This document shows positions 43,571-58,100 of a DNA stretch of 64,000 bases, one piece after another. The stretch spans positions 54,838,152 through 54,902,151 of the forward strand of contig NC_052017.1 in NCBI RefSeq assembly GCF_015832195.1, written 5' to 3'. The position numbers and the translations under genes were made by a program. Position 1 is the first letter of the stretch; each line of letters starts with the position of its first letter. The notes below the pieces were generated by a model. That model saw only the letters and a program-made list of their open reading frames with translations. It did not search any database and had not been told where the DNA came from. This stretch comes from Motacilla alba alba. Taxonomy: Eukaryota > Chordata > Aves > Passeriformes > Motacillidae.

Positions 43571-44028
43571 TGTAGTGGTTTAGGAATGGTATCCCCCAAT
43601 TTAATGCCCTTACCAAAATTCCACTGGCACTCCCTTCCCTCTTGCTTCCAGTTGAAAGCACAAAAGACAAAGATTACAGATTGAGATAAGGACAAGTTTC
43701 TGGAAACAGGAGTGAGATAACAGGAAACAAACAGTAGCAGCAACAATAACAAAAGTGTACAAAGAGAGAGAGTGATTTACATGAAAAATGCTCACCAAGA
43801 CTGGGGCAATGAAAAAAACAATGTTGGACAAACCCTCCACCTGCCAGGCTTTCCCCTGATGTCAAACCATGCCCACCTTCTTCTTGGGTGCAAGATACTT
43901 CTCCCCACTGATGATGATGATGTGAGGTGGTATAGAATAACAACCTAGACATGTCCACATGGCTCCAGGCTCTGCTGCCTCATAGCTGCTGTGAAAAAAT
44001 TAACTCTGTCCAGGCCTAAAACAAGACA
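43571..44028 (-). repeat. ERV-L-like LTR (458 bp), 3' side of a decayed element
   Basis: On the minus strand it begins TGTCTTGTTTTAGG and continues with GGACAGAGTTAATTTT, the well-known start of avian ERV-L LTRs, and it ends in CCTAAACCACTACA. Both edges correspond to those of the LTR at 51587-52140. It directly borders the internal remnants at higher coordinates. Confidence 0.7.
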
Positions 44029-47000
44029 TTATCCACCCCTTATTCTATTCCATTTATGTCATACCTAGATTCTACACCTTCACACTATTTATATTACCTC
44101 ATTTAGTCCATCCACCCCAGATGTCTTCCACAGCAGGTGGGCTGGTGTTGCAACCCTTGTTGCTAGCTGCATCAGGAGCTCATGACTGAGGTATCTGGAG
44201 CAGTCCATCGTCATCATCCAGTTATTGCATGCTGTTGCAGTGTCATTCAGCAACCAGTATTATACAATTCAATATTCAGACTTTTCACTCAAAAATCAAA
44301 TCCCCTTGAGGTACAAGTTTCATTTTCCCACCCCTCTGCATTACGCACCCAGTCTTTGAGCAAAACCAATCCCATGGATGAGTCCTTTGCTTGAGGCATG
44401 ACTAATCCAATCTGGAGTTATACCTTCTCCAAAAACCCATAGCACTTTGGAAAGCTTCTGTGTCCTTTTTGCTGGTTGGTGGGGACATAGCTTCTATTTT
44501 TTTTCATCATGTCCATCAGAATCTTATCATGTCCGTCTTTCAATTTTACTCTGAAACCTGAATTTGCTGGGCAGATCTCTTGACCTTATTTTGCTTAATG
44601 GCATAACTGTTCTCCAGGAGGATCTGGAATTTCTTCTTCCCTTTCTCAAAACCTTCCTCTGTTGTGTTACCCTATATGAGGATGTCATCAATGTTCTGCA
44701 AGGGATCTGAAGCCTCACATTTTTTGAGTGCAGTCTGGATTATGGCAAATAGTGGGGCTATGTTTTCATCCCTCAAGCAGCCCATTATAGATGTACTGGA
44801 CACCTCTGCAGGTGATAGCAAAATGCAGATAGCCTGCACTCTTATGCTAAAAGAATGGTGAAAAATGCATTAGAAATATCAGTGGTGACAGCACTTTGTT
44901 GCCTTGGGCTCCAGTTCACACTGAAGTTCCAGCATGCCCATCATAGCAGCACTCAGTGATGTTGTGGCTTTGTTCAGGGTGCGGTAGTCCACTGTCAGTC
45001 TCCACTCTCCATTGGACTTACACACTGGCAATATAGGACTATTTAACAGTGTGAGAGTCTTGCTTACCACTTCTGACCACTCTACAGTTCATGAATCAGC
45101 TCATGGATGGGAGTTCCAGTTGGTGAGATATTGTTGATGATGCACTGCTGTAGTAGTGAACGGTATCTGTTGATCTTTGACCCTCAACAGTCCCACAGCA
45201 GAAGGGTCCTTTGAGAGACCAAGCAAGGTATTCAGCTTTCTCATTTCATTTGTCTCTAGAGCTGTTACCCCAAAAATCCTTTTGGGTCCTCTAAATATCC
45301 TCTCCTGAGGTAATCTATGCTAAGGATGCGTGGGGCCTCTGGGCCAGTCAGAATGGAGTATTTTTGTCACTCATTCTGAATCAGGCTCATTTCAACTTCC
45401 AGTACAGTCAGCTGTGCTGATTTCCCTGTCACTACTGAAATAGAGGCAGATTCTGCCCCTACAGATCTTGATGGCATCTGGGTACATTGTCTGCAGGTGT
45501 CAACTAAAGCCTTACACTCTTGTCAGTCTGATGTTCCAGGCCATGGGATCCACACAGTACAATAGATCCAATTGTCTCTTTCCTTCTCTTTCCTGGAGGC
45601 AGAGCCTTTCAAGTTCTGGTTATGGTACTCATTGTTCACTTCTTGGAAATATGACTGGGAAGTCCCTTCAAGGGGATTGGAACTAAAATCAGGCTTTCTA
45701 TTTGGTCTGAGGATTTGCCTACTGGAAAATTTTCTTTGAAGAATTTCCTGTAGTGGTTGTTCTTCCTCTCAACTCATGTACCCAGAGCAGTGGTGGGTTT
45801 TTCCACTCCCATTTTCCTCATGTCCTCCCTATGGTTATGCTTATTCCTAGTAGCAGAGACTATGGTCCATTAATAGGATATAGGATGTTTCCTCTCTAGT
45901 TTGCTTGAGTATTTCAAATCTCTCTGCACTCTTTTACAGTGATGTGCAGGTAGGTAGGGAGGAAAAAAATGGTTTTCATATTGTCCGAGTTGAGTAATCA
46001 CCTGAACCAATGTTCGTTCTCCTTCTTTCATTGACATCAGTGCTTATGAGTAGGCATACAGCAATGGCATGCTCAATAAAAACTTCCATGACATGGATTA
46101 TATACAGTTAACTTGCAGGGTACTGCTTTGTTATTTTAATTCCTACAGATTATCTTCAGCACAGCTAACTCTCTCAGGTACTGGATACATTTCTCCACAG
46201 TATTCCCCTGCTTGGGTGCACTACTAGATCATCCTTGAGAGAATAACTTTTATTCACACTTTGACAGAGGCTGAGTTTCTGTCATCTTCCCAATCTTGTG
46301 GCCAATGTTTGCATCCCAGGACAGGGATCCCAGTTGCATGGCTTCCCTACCACCTAGTTTCATAATACTGGCTGCAATATCCCAGCATCAAAGCAGCTAG
46401 ATCACCAGAAAATCACCTGAACTATTTTTGCACATCTCACAGCTCACTCAGGGAGAGGGGAAGAGGAATCAGTTGGTTATCTCTGGCCCTGCCTTTTCCT
46501 CCTGCCATGAGGGCCTGTCCTGTTTTAAAAGACAGGTGACTGCCAAAGAATGTAGGTATCTCCTTTGGAATTAAAAAATGTGACCTGCTTTCCACCAACT
46601 TATTGTAACTTTGAAATTACAGGGTAATCTTTTACACAAAGATATGGGAAAAGCAATAACAGTTCTTTACTAGTGTGTATATATATATATATAACAAGAC
46701 AAACAAATAACAGCAATGGCAACATCAACAAACAAAACCAGAAACCCAGCAACAGCCTTCTCTCAGCCATCAAGCACTTTCCTTCCCCCTTTGTTGGTAT
46801 AGTTACAGCCAGCAGGGGCGCTGTCTGGCATGAGTTCAGCAGCCTCTCCACTGGTTAATGGCAGCTGAGCCAGGGAAAGAGAGAGACGAGGGGCTTCCTT
46901 TGCGAACTCATGGGGGACAGGCAGTCTCAGTGCCACTCGGGAAGCTGAATGGACTGCAGCAGGAAACCTAGGAGCCACAGGCTGGAAGAGCAGAGGCGGG

Positions 47001-47903
47001 CACACCTGGGGTGGCAAATAAAGAGTAGCAAAGTCTCCAGAGCCCTGCCAGAATCCAGGGGGTGTCTGGGTGGGTGGATTAAAGCATTTCAAAAAGCTCA
47101 GAAGCAGTGGCAGAAAAAAGCAGAGCTGAGCAGGCTATCTCTCCCTTGCAAAATTCATGGGCAAAAGCTGGTCCTGGGGTCAGGCCGCTGCACAGAGGGA
47201 GCATCCTGAAAGGTAGGGCTCCTGGCTCCTGGCTCCTAGTGCAGTGCACGCTGGGTCTGGGCCCCCAGGCAAGCAGAGGACCAGAGAAGGAAGACAGCAA
47301 GCCCCAAGCACAGTGCTGAAGGAAAAGGGGGAAAAAAAGAGACTGACAAAGATCACAAGGCAATGGTATCTCCAGTCAGACATCTGTGCTGTGTGGCTGC
47401 TGAGTTGATCCCCCTCACCAGAAGGAAGCAGCAGCCCCTGGCCCCCAGTCCTCGCAGGATGCTGGGTTGCCTCTCACCTACCACAATACTCCCAGTGCTG
47501 AGGGCTGGGGAAGCAAACAGAACCAAAAAATGGATATGGGATAAAAACCATCCCCAAGACAGGGCCCTTCTTCCTCTTCATCCCTCACTTGTGAACTGAT
47601 TTATCTTGGATTTCTTCTTCTGTGTAGGGGTGATTGGCCTTGGCACAAGTAGTTCCTCAGGTTCCTCTGTAGTTTGAATGGCCAGAGTGTGTATTGGTTT
47701 GCTTTCGCCTTCTCTCCCTGAGAGTGCTGTCTAGTACTGAGCAGTGTGATAAATAGCAACCAGGGCACCACCACACTGCAATAAATCACTTGTCTCTGGA
47801 GTTGCCATATCATTCTCCTTGTCACTTTAAGAGGATCCTGTAGTTGTTCAAGAGTGAACTTCCAGACCACTGGAGCAGAGAACTTCCTCAAAAAACAGCC
47901 CAT
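44029..47903 (-). pseudogene. Decayed ERV-L-like internal region (gag and pol remnants)
   Basis: Minus-strand remnants in the order gag start, protease/RT, LTR. A 100-codon frame starts at ATG 47903 and runs to 47601; it looks like an ERV-L-type gag N-terminus. Around 45295-45350 a GPEAPRIL...DYLRRGY block marks the region just before RT. At 44879-45070 the RT block SPILPVCKSNGEWRLTVDYR is clear, and at 44675-44692 IDDILI is the decayed catalytic motif. Many stops and frame changes are present. RNase H and integrase are not recognisable in the 650 bp left before the LTR. The GC-rich part 46800-47600 may be a later insertion. Confidence 0.65.
46676..46693. repeat. Short (TA)n microsatellite
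   Basis: About nine TA units following TGTG. Confidence 0.8.
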
Positions 47904-49583
47904 TTTCTCCCACCTTCTATGACAGATTTTGACAATCCACCCTCAGGGTAGATATCTAAATGACCTTCCTAGAAATATCCATCCTGATATTGTGTGGACT
48001 GCACTGAGGAGACCTGGCAGACTTAGAAACAAGAACATGTTTTCCTGAACACCCAAGGGGAATTCAAAATTCTCAAAAGCTGTTGTAGCAGTTCTGAAGG
48101 AGGAAGAGGGAACGAAAACCTGGAAAAATCATTCTTTTCTTCCCCCTCACAGACTGGGTATGATCATTACTGAATTTGCAGAGGTGGCACCAAAGGCCAG
48201 GGCAGTAGAGCAACACTGAATACACATCCCAAATGATGATCATTGCCTTTGGTGTTATCATGTCCTAAGCTGATATCACATACAACAGCAACAAAGTAAT
48301 TCTGATCCCTCTCTCTACTCTGAAAAAACCATCAAGAGGAGCACATATAAGAATGTATACAGGATTAGGTACCACACCCACATGAACAGACCTTATGACC
48401 AGTGGCTCTGTACCTAATACACAAATGCTTAGGGCAGGATTCAGCTCCTGCCACAGACTCAATTTTTAGGCAAACAGATATATCAGTTATGGTCTTCAGG
48501 GCAGCCAGGACAAGGATGAGAGACATGAAATCTTGACTCCATGTTTCAGAAGGCTGGATTATTATATTATGATACATATTCTATTAAAAATACTATATTA
48601 AAACTATCCTAAAAGAACAGAGAGAGAGATGCATCATCGGAAGTTGAGACGGGAATAGAATGGAATGAATAGCAAAGTCTTGTGACTGACCAGAGGGTCT
48701 GACCCAGCTCCATCCTTGATTGATTATTAAGTAGAAACACCTAACATTGACCAATCAAAGAAGCACCTGTTGCATTCCACAGTAGCAGATAGTAATTGTT
48801 TACATTTTGAAGTTGAGGCCCCTCAGCTTCTCAGAAGAAAATCCTGGCAAAAGGATTTTCATAAAATATCATGGCTACAAATTAGTCAGATAGGCTCTTT
48901 TGGCATGGAAAGAAAAACAGTGTTGAATGATCCCATGTCTGGAGGTACCTATGCTTCTTCCTTGATGAAGACACCCACCTTCACAGAGGGTGTCTACCTG
49001 ATTAACTGGGGCTAAAGGCCTGCTTTTCAGATGGCTGGTATTTAAATGAAATTAATTGCTTTCTAGGCTCCCAACTTTCTGCAAAGTTCTGAGTCCTGGG
49101 ATGAGAGCCGCCAGTTGCAATACAGAGACTTAGACCATAGTCTGTTAGCAAGAAGAAGATGGCAGCCAAATGGAATTATATTTTGTGCAGGATCTCTTAT
49201 ACTTGAAATAATATACAACATATCTGAACTAGTTTTGCTGCATCAGATGTTTTAGGAAGGTGGGGGGTTTTATGGATGTATAAAATAAAAATCTATCTGG
49301 CAATTCTTGATACACTCGCTTTTAAAATAACTTTTTTAAAACAGATTAAAAGAATAAGATAAATAGAAATCTCATTACGGGTTTTGATAGCAATGGAATT
49401 CTCTTTATGAAAAATATGCTTGTTGAATCTGGGACTTTTTAGTAACAGTAAGATATTAGCTTATACTGTATATAATTCAAGGGAAGCTTTTTCTCTTCTG
49501 TAGCTTAACTATGCTAATGATTATGGGAAGCTTGTTTTTAATGATTTGGTGGTTTGATCAGAGAAGTAAAATTAGTTAATATT
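47904..49583. other. Anonymous, possible 5' part of the ERV-L-like element
   Basis: No coding is supported. The stretch 48660-49070 has an LTR or transposon look but has no defined edges or second copy here. The remainder is AT-rich. Confidence 0.3.
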
Positions 49584-50287
49584 TGTGGGGTTTCCTGCCC
49601 ACCCAGGGACTCCAGATGTGGTGTTTCACGTCCCGGATTGGGGTGACCCCAAAAGATGGGAAAGTCTCTCCTCCAACCCGTGCCTTTAAAGAATGACTCA
49701 GTAGTTTTCTGTTGTCCGTTCTCAAGGTTGTTTATTGTTGGTTATCTAAAAGATTCTTCTCCTGAGCTGCTATGGCCCGTTCAGCAGGTCAGACAAAGGC
49801 ACACTGCCCTCCCAGGGGGCTGGTGCCATCTTTTATATCATATATTACGTACTACATGTTTATACCTTTCCCCCAATACCTACTATCTATATTGAATAGT
49901 GACTTTCTACTCTAAACCAATCTGTGAGTGCCAACATCACCAAAGACATGGAGGCTAGGAAGGAGAAAGAAAGAGGACAGGGCACACCCAAATCCCTCCA
50001 TCTTAGAATCCCTGACCCCCATGTACAAAACTTGGACCCCTGCGTACAAGGCTTAAAACCCCCTTGTACAGCGCTCAGAAATCCTTCCTTTCACTTCGTG
50101 ATTATCTCTACTATGCTATCTAACTTGTGTGTGTGGCTTGTAATTCTTCATACAGAGTTAGTAACTTGCTCCATGGGCTAAGATCAAAACCCCACGTGTG
50201 TCTTTGGCTGCATGCCAGGGTCTCAGAGCCCCCTGCCAGCAGCTCTGGCCATCCAGGGCACCCAGAGGGATGTTCTGGATTCTGACA
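49584..50287 (-). repeat. Solo LTR (704 bp), TSD ATATT
   Basis: On the minus strand it runs from TGTCAGAATCC to AAACCCCACA. ATATT directly precedes (49579-49583) and follows (50288-50292), a 5-bp duplication of the ERV-L type. AATAAA on the minus strand near 49730 sets the orientation. It has no other copy in this window. Confidence 0.85.
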
Positions 50288-51579
50288 ATATTGAGATGGA
50301 AGTAAATCTGCTACATGCATGTTGATGGTAGGTCTGATACCTGTTGCTCATTTCCTGTAGCATAGCCTCTACACTGCTAGAGGGAACCCAAAGTGACTGC
50401 CTTTAAATTCAGCACTTAATATTATATACCTGAAGCAGATAGTGTGGAAATGTGGAAACCTCTTCTTCTCCTCTCTTTCCTTTCAGAGTAGTATTTGCTG
50501 ATCTAATTCCTCTGTGGACAAGGCAGCTTTGCCTGACCTTCTCTCAAGAGATTGTGTAGAACAATGACCATTGTGCTGCACATGCTATAAAAGGTTGTTT
50601 GTGTGTATGTTGTTGTGGTGTGTGGGTTTGTGCTATGTGTATATTTAAAATCACCCTTCTGAGGCATAATTTCCATTTCATCAAGTAGATCTGAATCAAC
50701 ACAGAAAACAGATAGTTCTGCAAATAGTATATAGGCTGCATTCTTGTAGCATGAAGAGTGCTTTAATCTGGTCAAAACCCGTAGGTCTAGGAACTGGGTA
50801 GCTGTAGCAGGCAGTCTAGTTTTTAATGCCTTTTGAAAGTTGTACCTGTACCTCATTTTACTTACTTGTGTTTGTATGCTTGAAGAAGGAGCAGTTGGCT
50901 TAAGGAGGGAATGGCTTGGAGCACCTGTAGGGAATTAGGTTGTCCATGTTACCTGGATGCTTCTTAATTTTTTTAGATAACTTGAAGAGCATGGCTTTCA
51001 TGGCAACTCAAACACATTTATTCAAATTGTGGTTTTGAATGCAGCAAGTGTAAAAATCTAGCCAGAAGTAACATCTGCAGTTCGGGTATACGAGTATACA
51101 CTCAGGGTATATGGAAATAGAGAAAAGCAGTACTTTCAACTCCTTTGGGAGGAAGGATATGTAATTAATTTACTATGTGGAACAACAGTATGTTAAAAGC
51201 CATATACTGACATGAGTAGGCTGGCATTCAGGACATTGGCTAAGAAGCTGTTCAAGCATGAAAGTTCAGTTTTTCCTCCAGGCTGGAGGCAAAGGAGCAG
51301 ATCTTGATCCTAAGAGCTAAGGCAACTTTTCTGAATCTGGTGAAGTTGCACTGATTTGCACCATCAAAGGATCTGCTTTCTAACTCTGTTGTAGCATGCA
51401 CTCAGGATTTTTACATCATAGAAAAACTTGTCTGTGAATTCCTCTAGTAAAATGGAATACATTTAAAACTACATTTGTAGAATAGGGAGGACAGAAGAAG
51501 AAAAAATTCAGGGTTAAGTGAGAGGAAACATGATAGTGGTATAATGTGTGAATTGGAAAGCAAGTTAGTTTTCTACATT
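50288..51579. other. Anonymous region
   Basis: No exon or repeat recognised. A minus-strand frame at 50503-50856 has no domain and contains a GT/CA-rich low-complexity part. Confidence 0.4.
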
Positions 51580-51586
51580 TAACTGC

Positions 51587-52140
51587 TGTTGTGGTTTAGC
51601 CCCAGCATGCAGCTGCTCACTCATTCCTCCACCAGTGGCATGAGTGAGAGAATTGGAAGAAAATGAGAAAACTCCTGGGTTGAGGCAAAGTTTAATAGGT
51701 AAAGAAAAAGCCATGCACACAAGCAAAGCAAAACAAGGAATTAATTTATCACTTCTGATGGGGAGATAAGTGTTCAGCTATTCCCAGGAAAGCAGGGCTC
51801 CATCACACATAATGGTTAGTTGGGAAGACAAATGTCACAACGCCAGATATCCCCTGCTTCTTCCTTCTTCCCTGCCACTTTATATACTGAGCATGATGTT
51901 ATTTGATATGGACTACCCCTTTGGTCAGGTGGAATGACCAAGAGCTGTCCTGGATCTGTCTTGTCCACTTCCCATGCATCTCCAGTCCCTTTACCGGCAT
52001 GGCAGCATGTGAAGCAGAAAAGGCTGTGTCAGCACTCCTCAGCAGTGATTAAAACACCTGTATTACCAGCACAAATATGAAACACAGCCACATACCAACT
52101 ACTGTGAAGAAAATTAACTCTGCACCAGTCAAAATCAACA
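51587..52140 (-). repeat. Solo LTR, ERV-L-like (554 bp)
   Basis: On the minus strand it begins TGTTGATTTTGACTGG, followed by the avian ERV-L block CAGAGTTAATTTTCTTCACAGTAG (20 bases or fewer of it shared with 44000-44028), and it ends GGGGCTAAACCACAACA. TAACTG occurs at 51580-51585 and again at 52141-52146, flanking the LTR within one base. ATTAAA on the minus strand near 51690 is the likely poly(A) signal. Confidence 0.8.
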
Positions 52141-55100
52141 TAACTGACTACAGCACAAAATATCAGTAAGAATGATACATACTGGAGAATCAAATGGTTG
52201 GAATTACTAACTGGCCACTGCTGTTCCACTGTGTGGTGACTTTTCAAGAGGGCTAGCTGCAAGGAATGAAGGCAAAACCATGAACAAAGTAAACATGGTG
52301 CAAGTACCAGGAGGATCAGAAATCTCTCTGGCAAGATAGAAAGGAAATCTGTCAGTATCACTTTAATTATGGTATGTTCCCATAAATACTGTTGGAAGCA
52401 GAAGCCTGTCTTTACCACATGTGTATGACAAAACTGTGTAGTGTTGATTCTTTTGCAACCTATTTTTAACACTGTTACCTCAAGTTTTATTTTGCTGAGT
52501 AATGGTATAAGTTTTATTGGTCCTGATTTTGGTTGACTTGCTTTAAACAGCTGCTTGCTGTAATACAGAGAATCACATTACACTGGAGAATCATACTTAA
52601 CTAGTGTGCTGAACAAGACAAAGAAATAAAACAAAAAATATAAAGACAAATGAAATCTGATCAAGCAGCACTGTTTAGAAAAGACTGGAATTAGAGGATT
52701 AAATATGTTTTGCTGTTGAAACTCTATTATATTTTAAAACCTTCCCCCTCCCCTCCCCTCCCCCTGCCCCCAAACAAGGAGACAATTTTCATTTAGAAAA
52801 TAAAACTATACCTGAAGGCAGGGCTGCTTTTGGCCTTCATGGTACCAGGGGCTGCAAGTTAGTGTGTGAAGGAAATACATAGGGATAAGTGAATTTGTGA
52901 GAATTTTTAGGGCCTTCATGTTTTCTTTTCCTACTAGAGCTTCTTTCCCATTGTTTACCTTTGCAAATATCCAGACCAGATGCTCCTCCACCACTTTGTT
53001 TTTCCTGATTGCAAGTTGTGCTGGAAAGCTATATGATTATAGTACCTGCTAATACTGCATTTTTACTGGACACAGTACAAAAGATGGGCATCACTGCAGC
53101 TAGCAAATTGCATCTAGTTTGAAGAGAATCAAACTTACAATATTACTGTTGGCAGGAAATCTGAAGAAAGCATAAGCTATTGCTGATGATCCTGATGCAT
53201 AGCTTAAGCCTTTTCACTAAACCACCTCTTCCAGCTCTCAAATGCTTTAGTCTCTCTGGGTGTTTAAGAAAGAGCTTCTCTAGAGAGAGATTCAAATTTT
53301 AGGAGCTCCAACTCACCTTTGGGACTCCCTCCTCACTGCAGTGAGAGTCACAGGGTTCCTCATTTAGGCAATTCAGCCAAGTGACTGAAACTAGATGGTG
53401 TAGATTCCTTCTGTTCTTTTAAAGAGAATAATGCACTTTCTCCAAGTTGTGGAGTTGCTTGAAATAGTTGAGATGAAGTCCAAGCTCAAAATAATATTAC
53501 AATTTTTTTTCCTTTTCTGTGCTTTGTATTTACTGGATGCATTTGGATTTTCACCTATGGTGTCAAGTCACTTTAAATGGCACAAAATGTGTGTTTATTG
53601 GGAAGTATAAAGTAGCATGAAGCAAGAAAATACTCCAGCAAACTGAAGACTATTCCTTTTTCCTGCTTGTGGCAAGGGAGAAAATGGTAAAGCCTGAAGC
53701 AAGCAGAAAACACCAAAACAGCTGATTTAAACATCTTTCATTAAAAAGTCATATTGCCTTCTGGCTGCTACATCTAAAAAAAACTTATATGTGGCAAATA
53801 GTCCCGACAATGACAACCGCGGATAATATCATCACAACATGAAGATGAAATGTGTCTAGAAAACAGTAAAAGCTTTCAGGGAGGAATAGCATCATTGGAT
53901 AAACAACCTGCAATATCTAAGTTCATTGCTGATTGTGAGAAATAGACCAAATACCTCAGTGATTACAGCTGAATTTATTTTCTAAAGTTGGACATTTTCT
54001 TAAAAGATTTATCAATTTTTACAGCATCATGGCTCATTTGTATAACTCTTCTTTGGGATAGTAAATGTTTTCAGGTGATACTGATATTAGTGGTGAGACA
54101 GCCCTTTAAAATGTCTCTGAAAAATATATGCTTATAAAAATTATTCAGTTGAAGTTTGTGGAAATTCAGTGGTGGAATAAATATTTTCAAAGGCAGGATC
54201 TTCCTTGTGCTTCTGCGGTCTCTCTCATGAACCCACTGTCTCAGGGGTTCCTTACCACTAGAAATCCTGCATGCTGGGGATGCCTCTGCCACTCATGTGA
54301 TCACACCTCGCCTCTGGATTCTTAGCCAGAAGGCTTCAGAATTGATACTGAGTATTAGGCTAAAGAGCAACCAGGTAGTGAGAAGGAGAAAGGTTCAAAA
54401 CAAACAATAGCAGGAAGTGTTCATGTGATTTTTAGTTAAGCTGCAGATCTTTCTGATGGAGGATGCTGAGGGTGCTAAAGTTTAAGCTGATTGAACAGAA
54501 AATTTTGGACTGCTTATGAACACACAGAATATACAGACAGTCCATGAGATACCCAAGTTGGTGGTGACTGAATACCGAGTATCACCACAGCCTACCTTGT
54601 TCTTGATAATTTTTAAAATCTTTATAATTTTTTAAGCATTTACTTATGGGCACTGATGGAGATATGATACAAAGCTTGATATAGGGCACTGTTTTCAATG
54701 GACCTTTGGTCTTATCTAGGATGGCTGTATTATTTTCTTAGTATTAAAAGTCAAGCTGTCCACCAATTTAGGATGCCAGAGACATTTCTGATAAGGTAAA
54801 AATTCAGAGATCCTAATTCTGATAACTTTAGTGTCTGGCACTACAAAAGGCACATGGGTACCTGAGACCTAAATTTTTCACTTTATCACTGCTCCTGTGA
54901 TAGTTGCTTGTGTTAGGAACTAAGTAAAGAGGAGCACAGATGTGAAAAACCAGGAGGATAGAGCTTCAGCCCTGTTGAAGTGAGTGGGAATTTTGCCCTT
55001 GACATTTTTGTGGAGCTGGGATTTTATCTAATGCTCCAATTTTCAATTTTTCACACTACATGAGCCGGGGGATATAAGACTGGAAGAACAAATTATGCCT

Positions 55101-58100
55101 TTAAATTATACAAATAAGTATTTATCCATGCAACTGATTATTTTAGATTATATTTGGAAAGTGTAAAATGGAATTAAAAATCTTTCAGTCTTGCTGAGGC
55201 AAATTTACATCAATAGTACACTTTTTCATGCTAAAGGGCAGAAAAGGACTAGTTAAAAATAGCAAGTGTTTCCTGTGGCTGTTTTTTCACCACTTTCTCT
55301 AGTATGCATTTTGGAGATTGGGATGTGATAGGAAAGATGTGTGTTAATGTCTTTACAAATAATTTAGTGGGTGAATGTATGGGTGTTAACATCTTTAAAA
55401 TGAGTCCTAATGCCTCTACTGACTTTGGGCAGCAAGTTTGTTACCAGGCCCAGATAGTTTGGCTCCTGAAAGAGATAAGGGTCTGCACAAGCCTGAACTT
55501 CTGAATTTTGGGATAAAATAATAAGTTCAAGGGCAAATATGGATGAGGCGGTTCATGAAGGCTGTACCTTCCTAGTACCTCAGCCTATGGGGGAAAGAAG
55601 AAGGCAACAAGTGGCTGAGAGTTAGGTTAAAAGGGAGGCTGTAGCCTTTGAAACCCTGAGTGAGAGAGAGAAAACCCCATGGATCTGTGCCCCTGTGAAC
55701 TCTATCCCTTTATTTGCATAAAGTTGAAAGACTCTTCTGTCTCCTTTTTGGACATAAATCTCTGGTGTTTCTGGGTTTTCCTGACAGATTTGTATTTTGT
55801 TTAATTTCAGATGATCATTGGTTAAAATAGACTTCCTGAAAACATGCAAACTCTTCTACACATAGGAAAGTAAAGGCAAAATGTCACAGCAACTGCTGTT
55901 TAATGGGCTGCCAAATCAAAAGTTATCATGTAGACTGTGGTCTTTTTACAGCAATAATCATAAATATTTTTGATTCACACTGTGCTTTTTACCTCAAAGG
56001 ATGTTCAGGTAGTTTACAAATGACACATCTATTGCTCTACATGACGGTGAACTGTAGCCACAAGAAATGCCTGGTAATCTATATTGGTACTTCCTGGCAG
56101 TGGAAGGTAAACCACCTCTACCTTGAATGAATCTGTAAGAATTGTTTGGGAAAGCAGGATGTAAATGCAGATTTGAAATCTAGACAAGAGCTGAACAGCA
56201 AAATGCAAGGAATCAGATAGAACCAGGTATCAAGTTTCTGATACAATTTGGTTATTCTTTGAGCAGCTGGATTAAATTTTAACTACAGCTGGGAAGAAAC
56301 TGTTTTCTTCTTGGAAAACTTGCATCAAAACCTTTCTCTTTTTACCCCGATGCGATTACCTCTGCAGTTTTAAATGGAGAGAGCATCCCTCTGCAACCAG
56401 CCAGTTAAGGGCCCTCTCCAACAGTTTGGATAATCTGGCTTCTAAACTTATTTGATCGCTTTACCCTCCTGAGTGACTGTCTTTATTCTTTGTGGTGCAA
56501 ATGTTCACTTTGACCTAAATGAGCTTATCAAACTACTACAAATATTTGAATTAGTATTAGGTGGACCTTGAAAAAGTATTGTAAGGTAGCTCCAAAGTAC
56601 TCAGCCACTTAATGGCCAGATCATTTTCTCTCTGGCAATCTTACAAAGTGGCCGAAACACCAGTGAAGAAGCTCAGAAATTAGCATCACAGCAGTAGGTG
56701 ATCTGGATGCTCTCCTCAGAAGAGAAGTGCAAATATAATTCTCGTGCTTCCTGTGTGAGTGCATGGTCCAAAGCCAAGTAGGAAGCAGGACTGTCTCTAC
56801 CTGCTGTTTTTTAGAAGAACATTTCTCCTCCAACTTCAGTTTCATGACTGAAACTTCATCAAATCATCACTGGTATCTTCCCACAATTTTTCTTTATGAA
56901 TAAGTGTTTCATGGCTTAAGGAAGAAAATGGTGTCAGCAAATAATTAAATTAAAAAAAAAAACCAACAAACCAAATAGTTCCAAAAATATTGAAACTGTT
57001 AGGGTTCCTTACCTTTCATTTAGGTAACATTTAACTTTCTGCTTTCTAAATATACTATGAATCATACTCTGTGCTTTTGCTGTATTAGGAAGTGCTTTTA
57101 TGATCTATATGACCAGTGACAAACAAAATAATTCCTTAAAAATATTATACTTGGATTATTTTCCTACCTTCTTTTGGAGAGGCAGCTACATGATGGATTT
57201 TAGTAAACTGCATGAGCAGTCTTCATTGCAGGGGCTATAAAGTGTCTATAAAGAGCAGCAACTCTTTTAAATTCTAGAACTATTGCTTACACTTTTCATT
57301 GCAGTTGTAAGTGTTGGAAATGTTATATGTCAGTAGTTGTTTTTGTTTCAAAACAATGACTTATTAAAAAAGCCCAACAAACCCTCACTGCCAGAAGCTG
57401 TTTTCTTAATGAACTCGTCTTATATTATTGAACATCCAAATAAATATTAATAATAAAAATAATAAAAAAGCCCTACTTGGCTGAGGCTCTCCACTGTAGT
57501 AGAACAAAGTGGAATATAAATTAACTGCTGGAATTCAATAGTGATTCTCTTCCATGCTTTTAAAAGTGCAGCATTGTTATCTGACTTGAGCTTTTGTTGA
57601 GAAACCAAGGTAGGGCTGAGGTTTATACCTTAAACATGACCACATTTGCTGATATTTTGTAAACCTTTAGGAGCGCACTGAGCAAGCTTTCAGTAAACTG
57701 TGTCCTGGCTATTATTTTGATGGTAGTCTTCTTGCAACTTAGTGTTTCTAAGTGCTTTTGATCCAGACCAATGCAAAACTTGATACATTTATGTGGAATT
57801 TAAGTTTTTTCTTGGGAACATAAAAATAGGAACATTTAAATAGCATATTTATAGTTTTAACATATTACAAGAAAAAGGAAGAATTGCACAGATTTATGTG
57901 TACTGGAATCATTAAGATGTTGACCGTGTTTCCTTAGATGCCTACTCATAAAATTTTGGCTTGCAGCTGGCCTTCTTGGGAAAACTTTGCCAGGTTTGAC
58001 TCCAAATTTTGTCTGTTCTTAGGATTTGCCTGCCTTTTTCAGTGGATTGCTAGCATGTACTCTGTGTCAACTTTTCTAAACATTGCTAAGTAAAAAAACT

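Noticed and set aside
52029..52472. 147-codon minus-strand frame
   Set aside because: It starts in unrelated sequence and ends inside a solo LTR; no domain.
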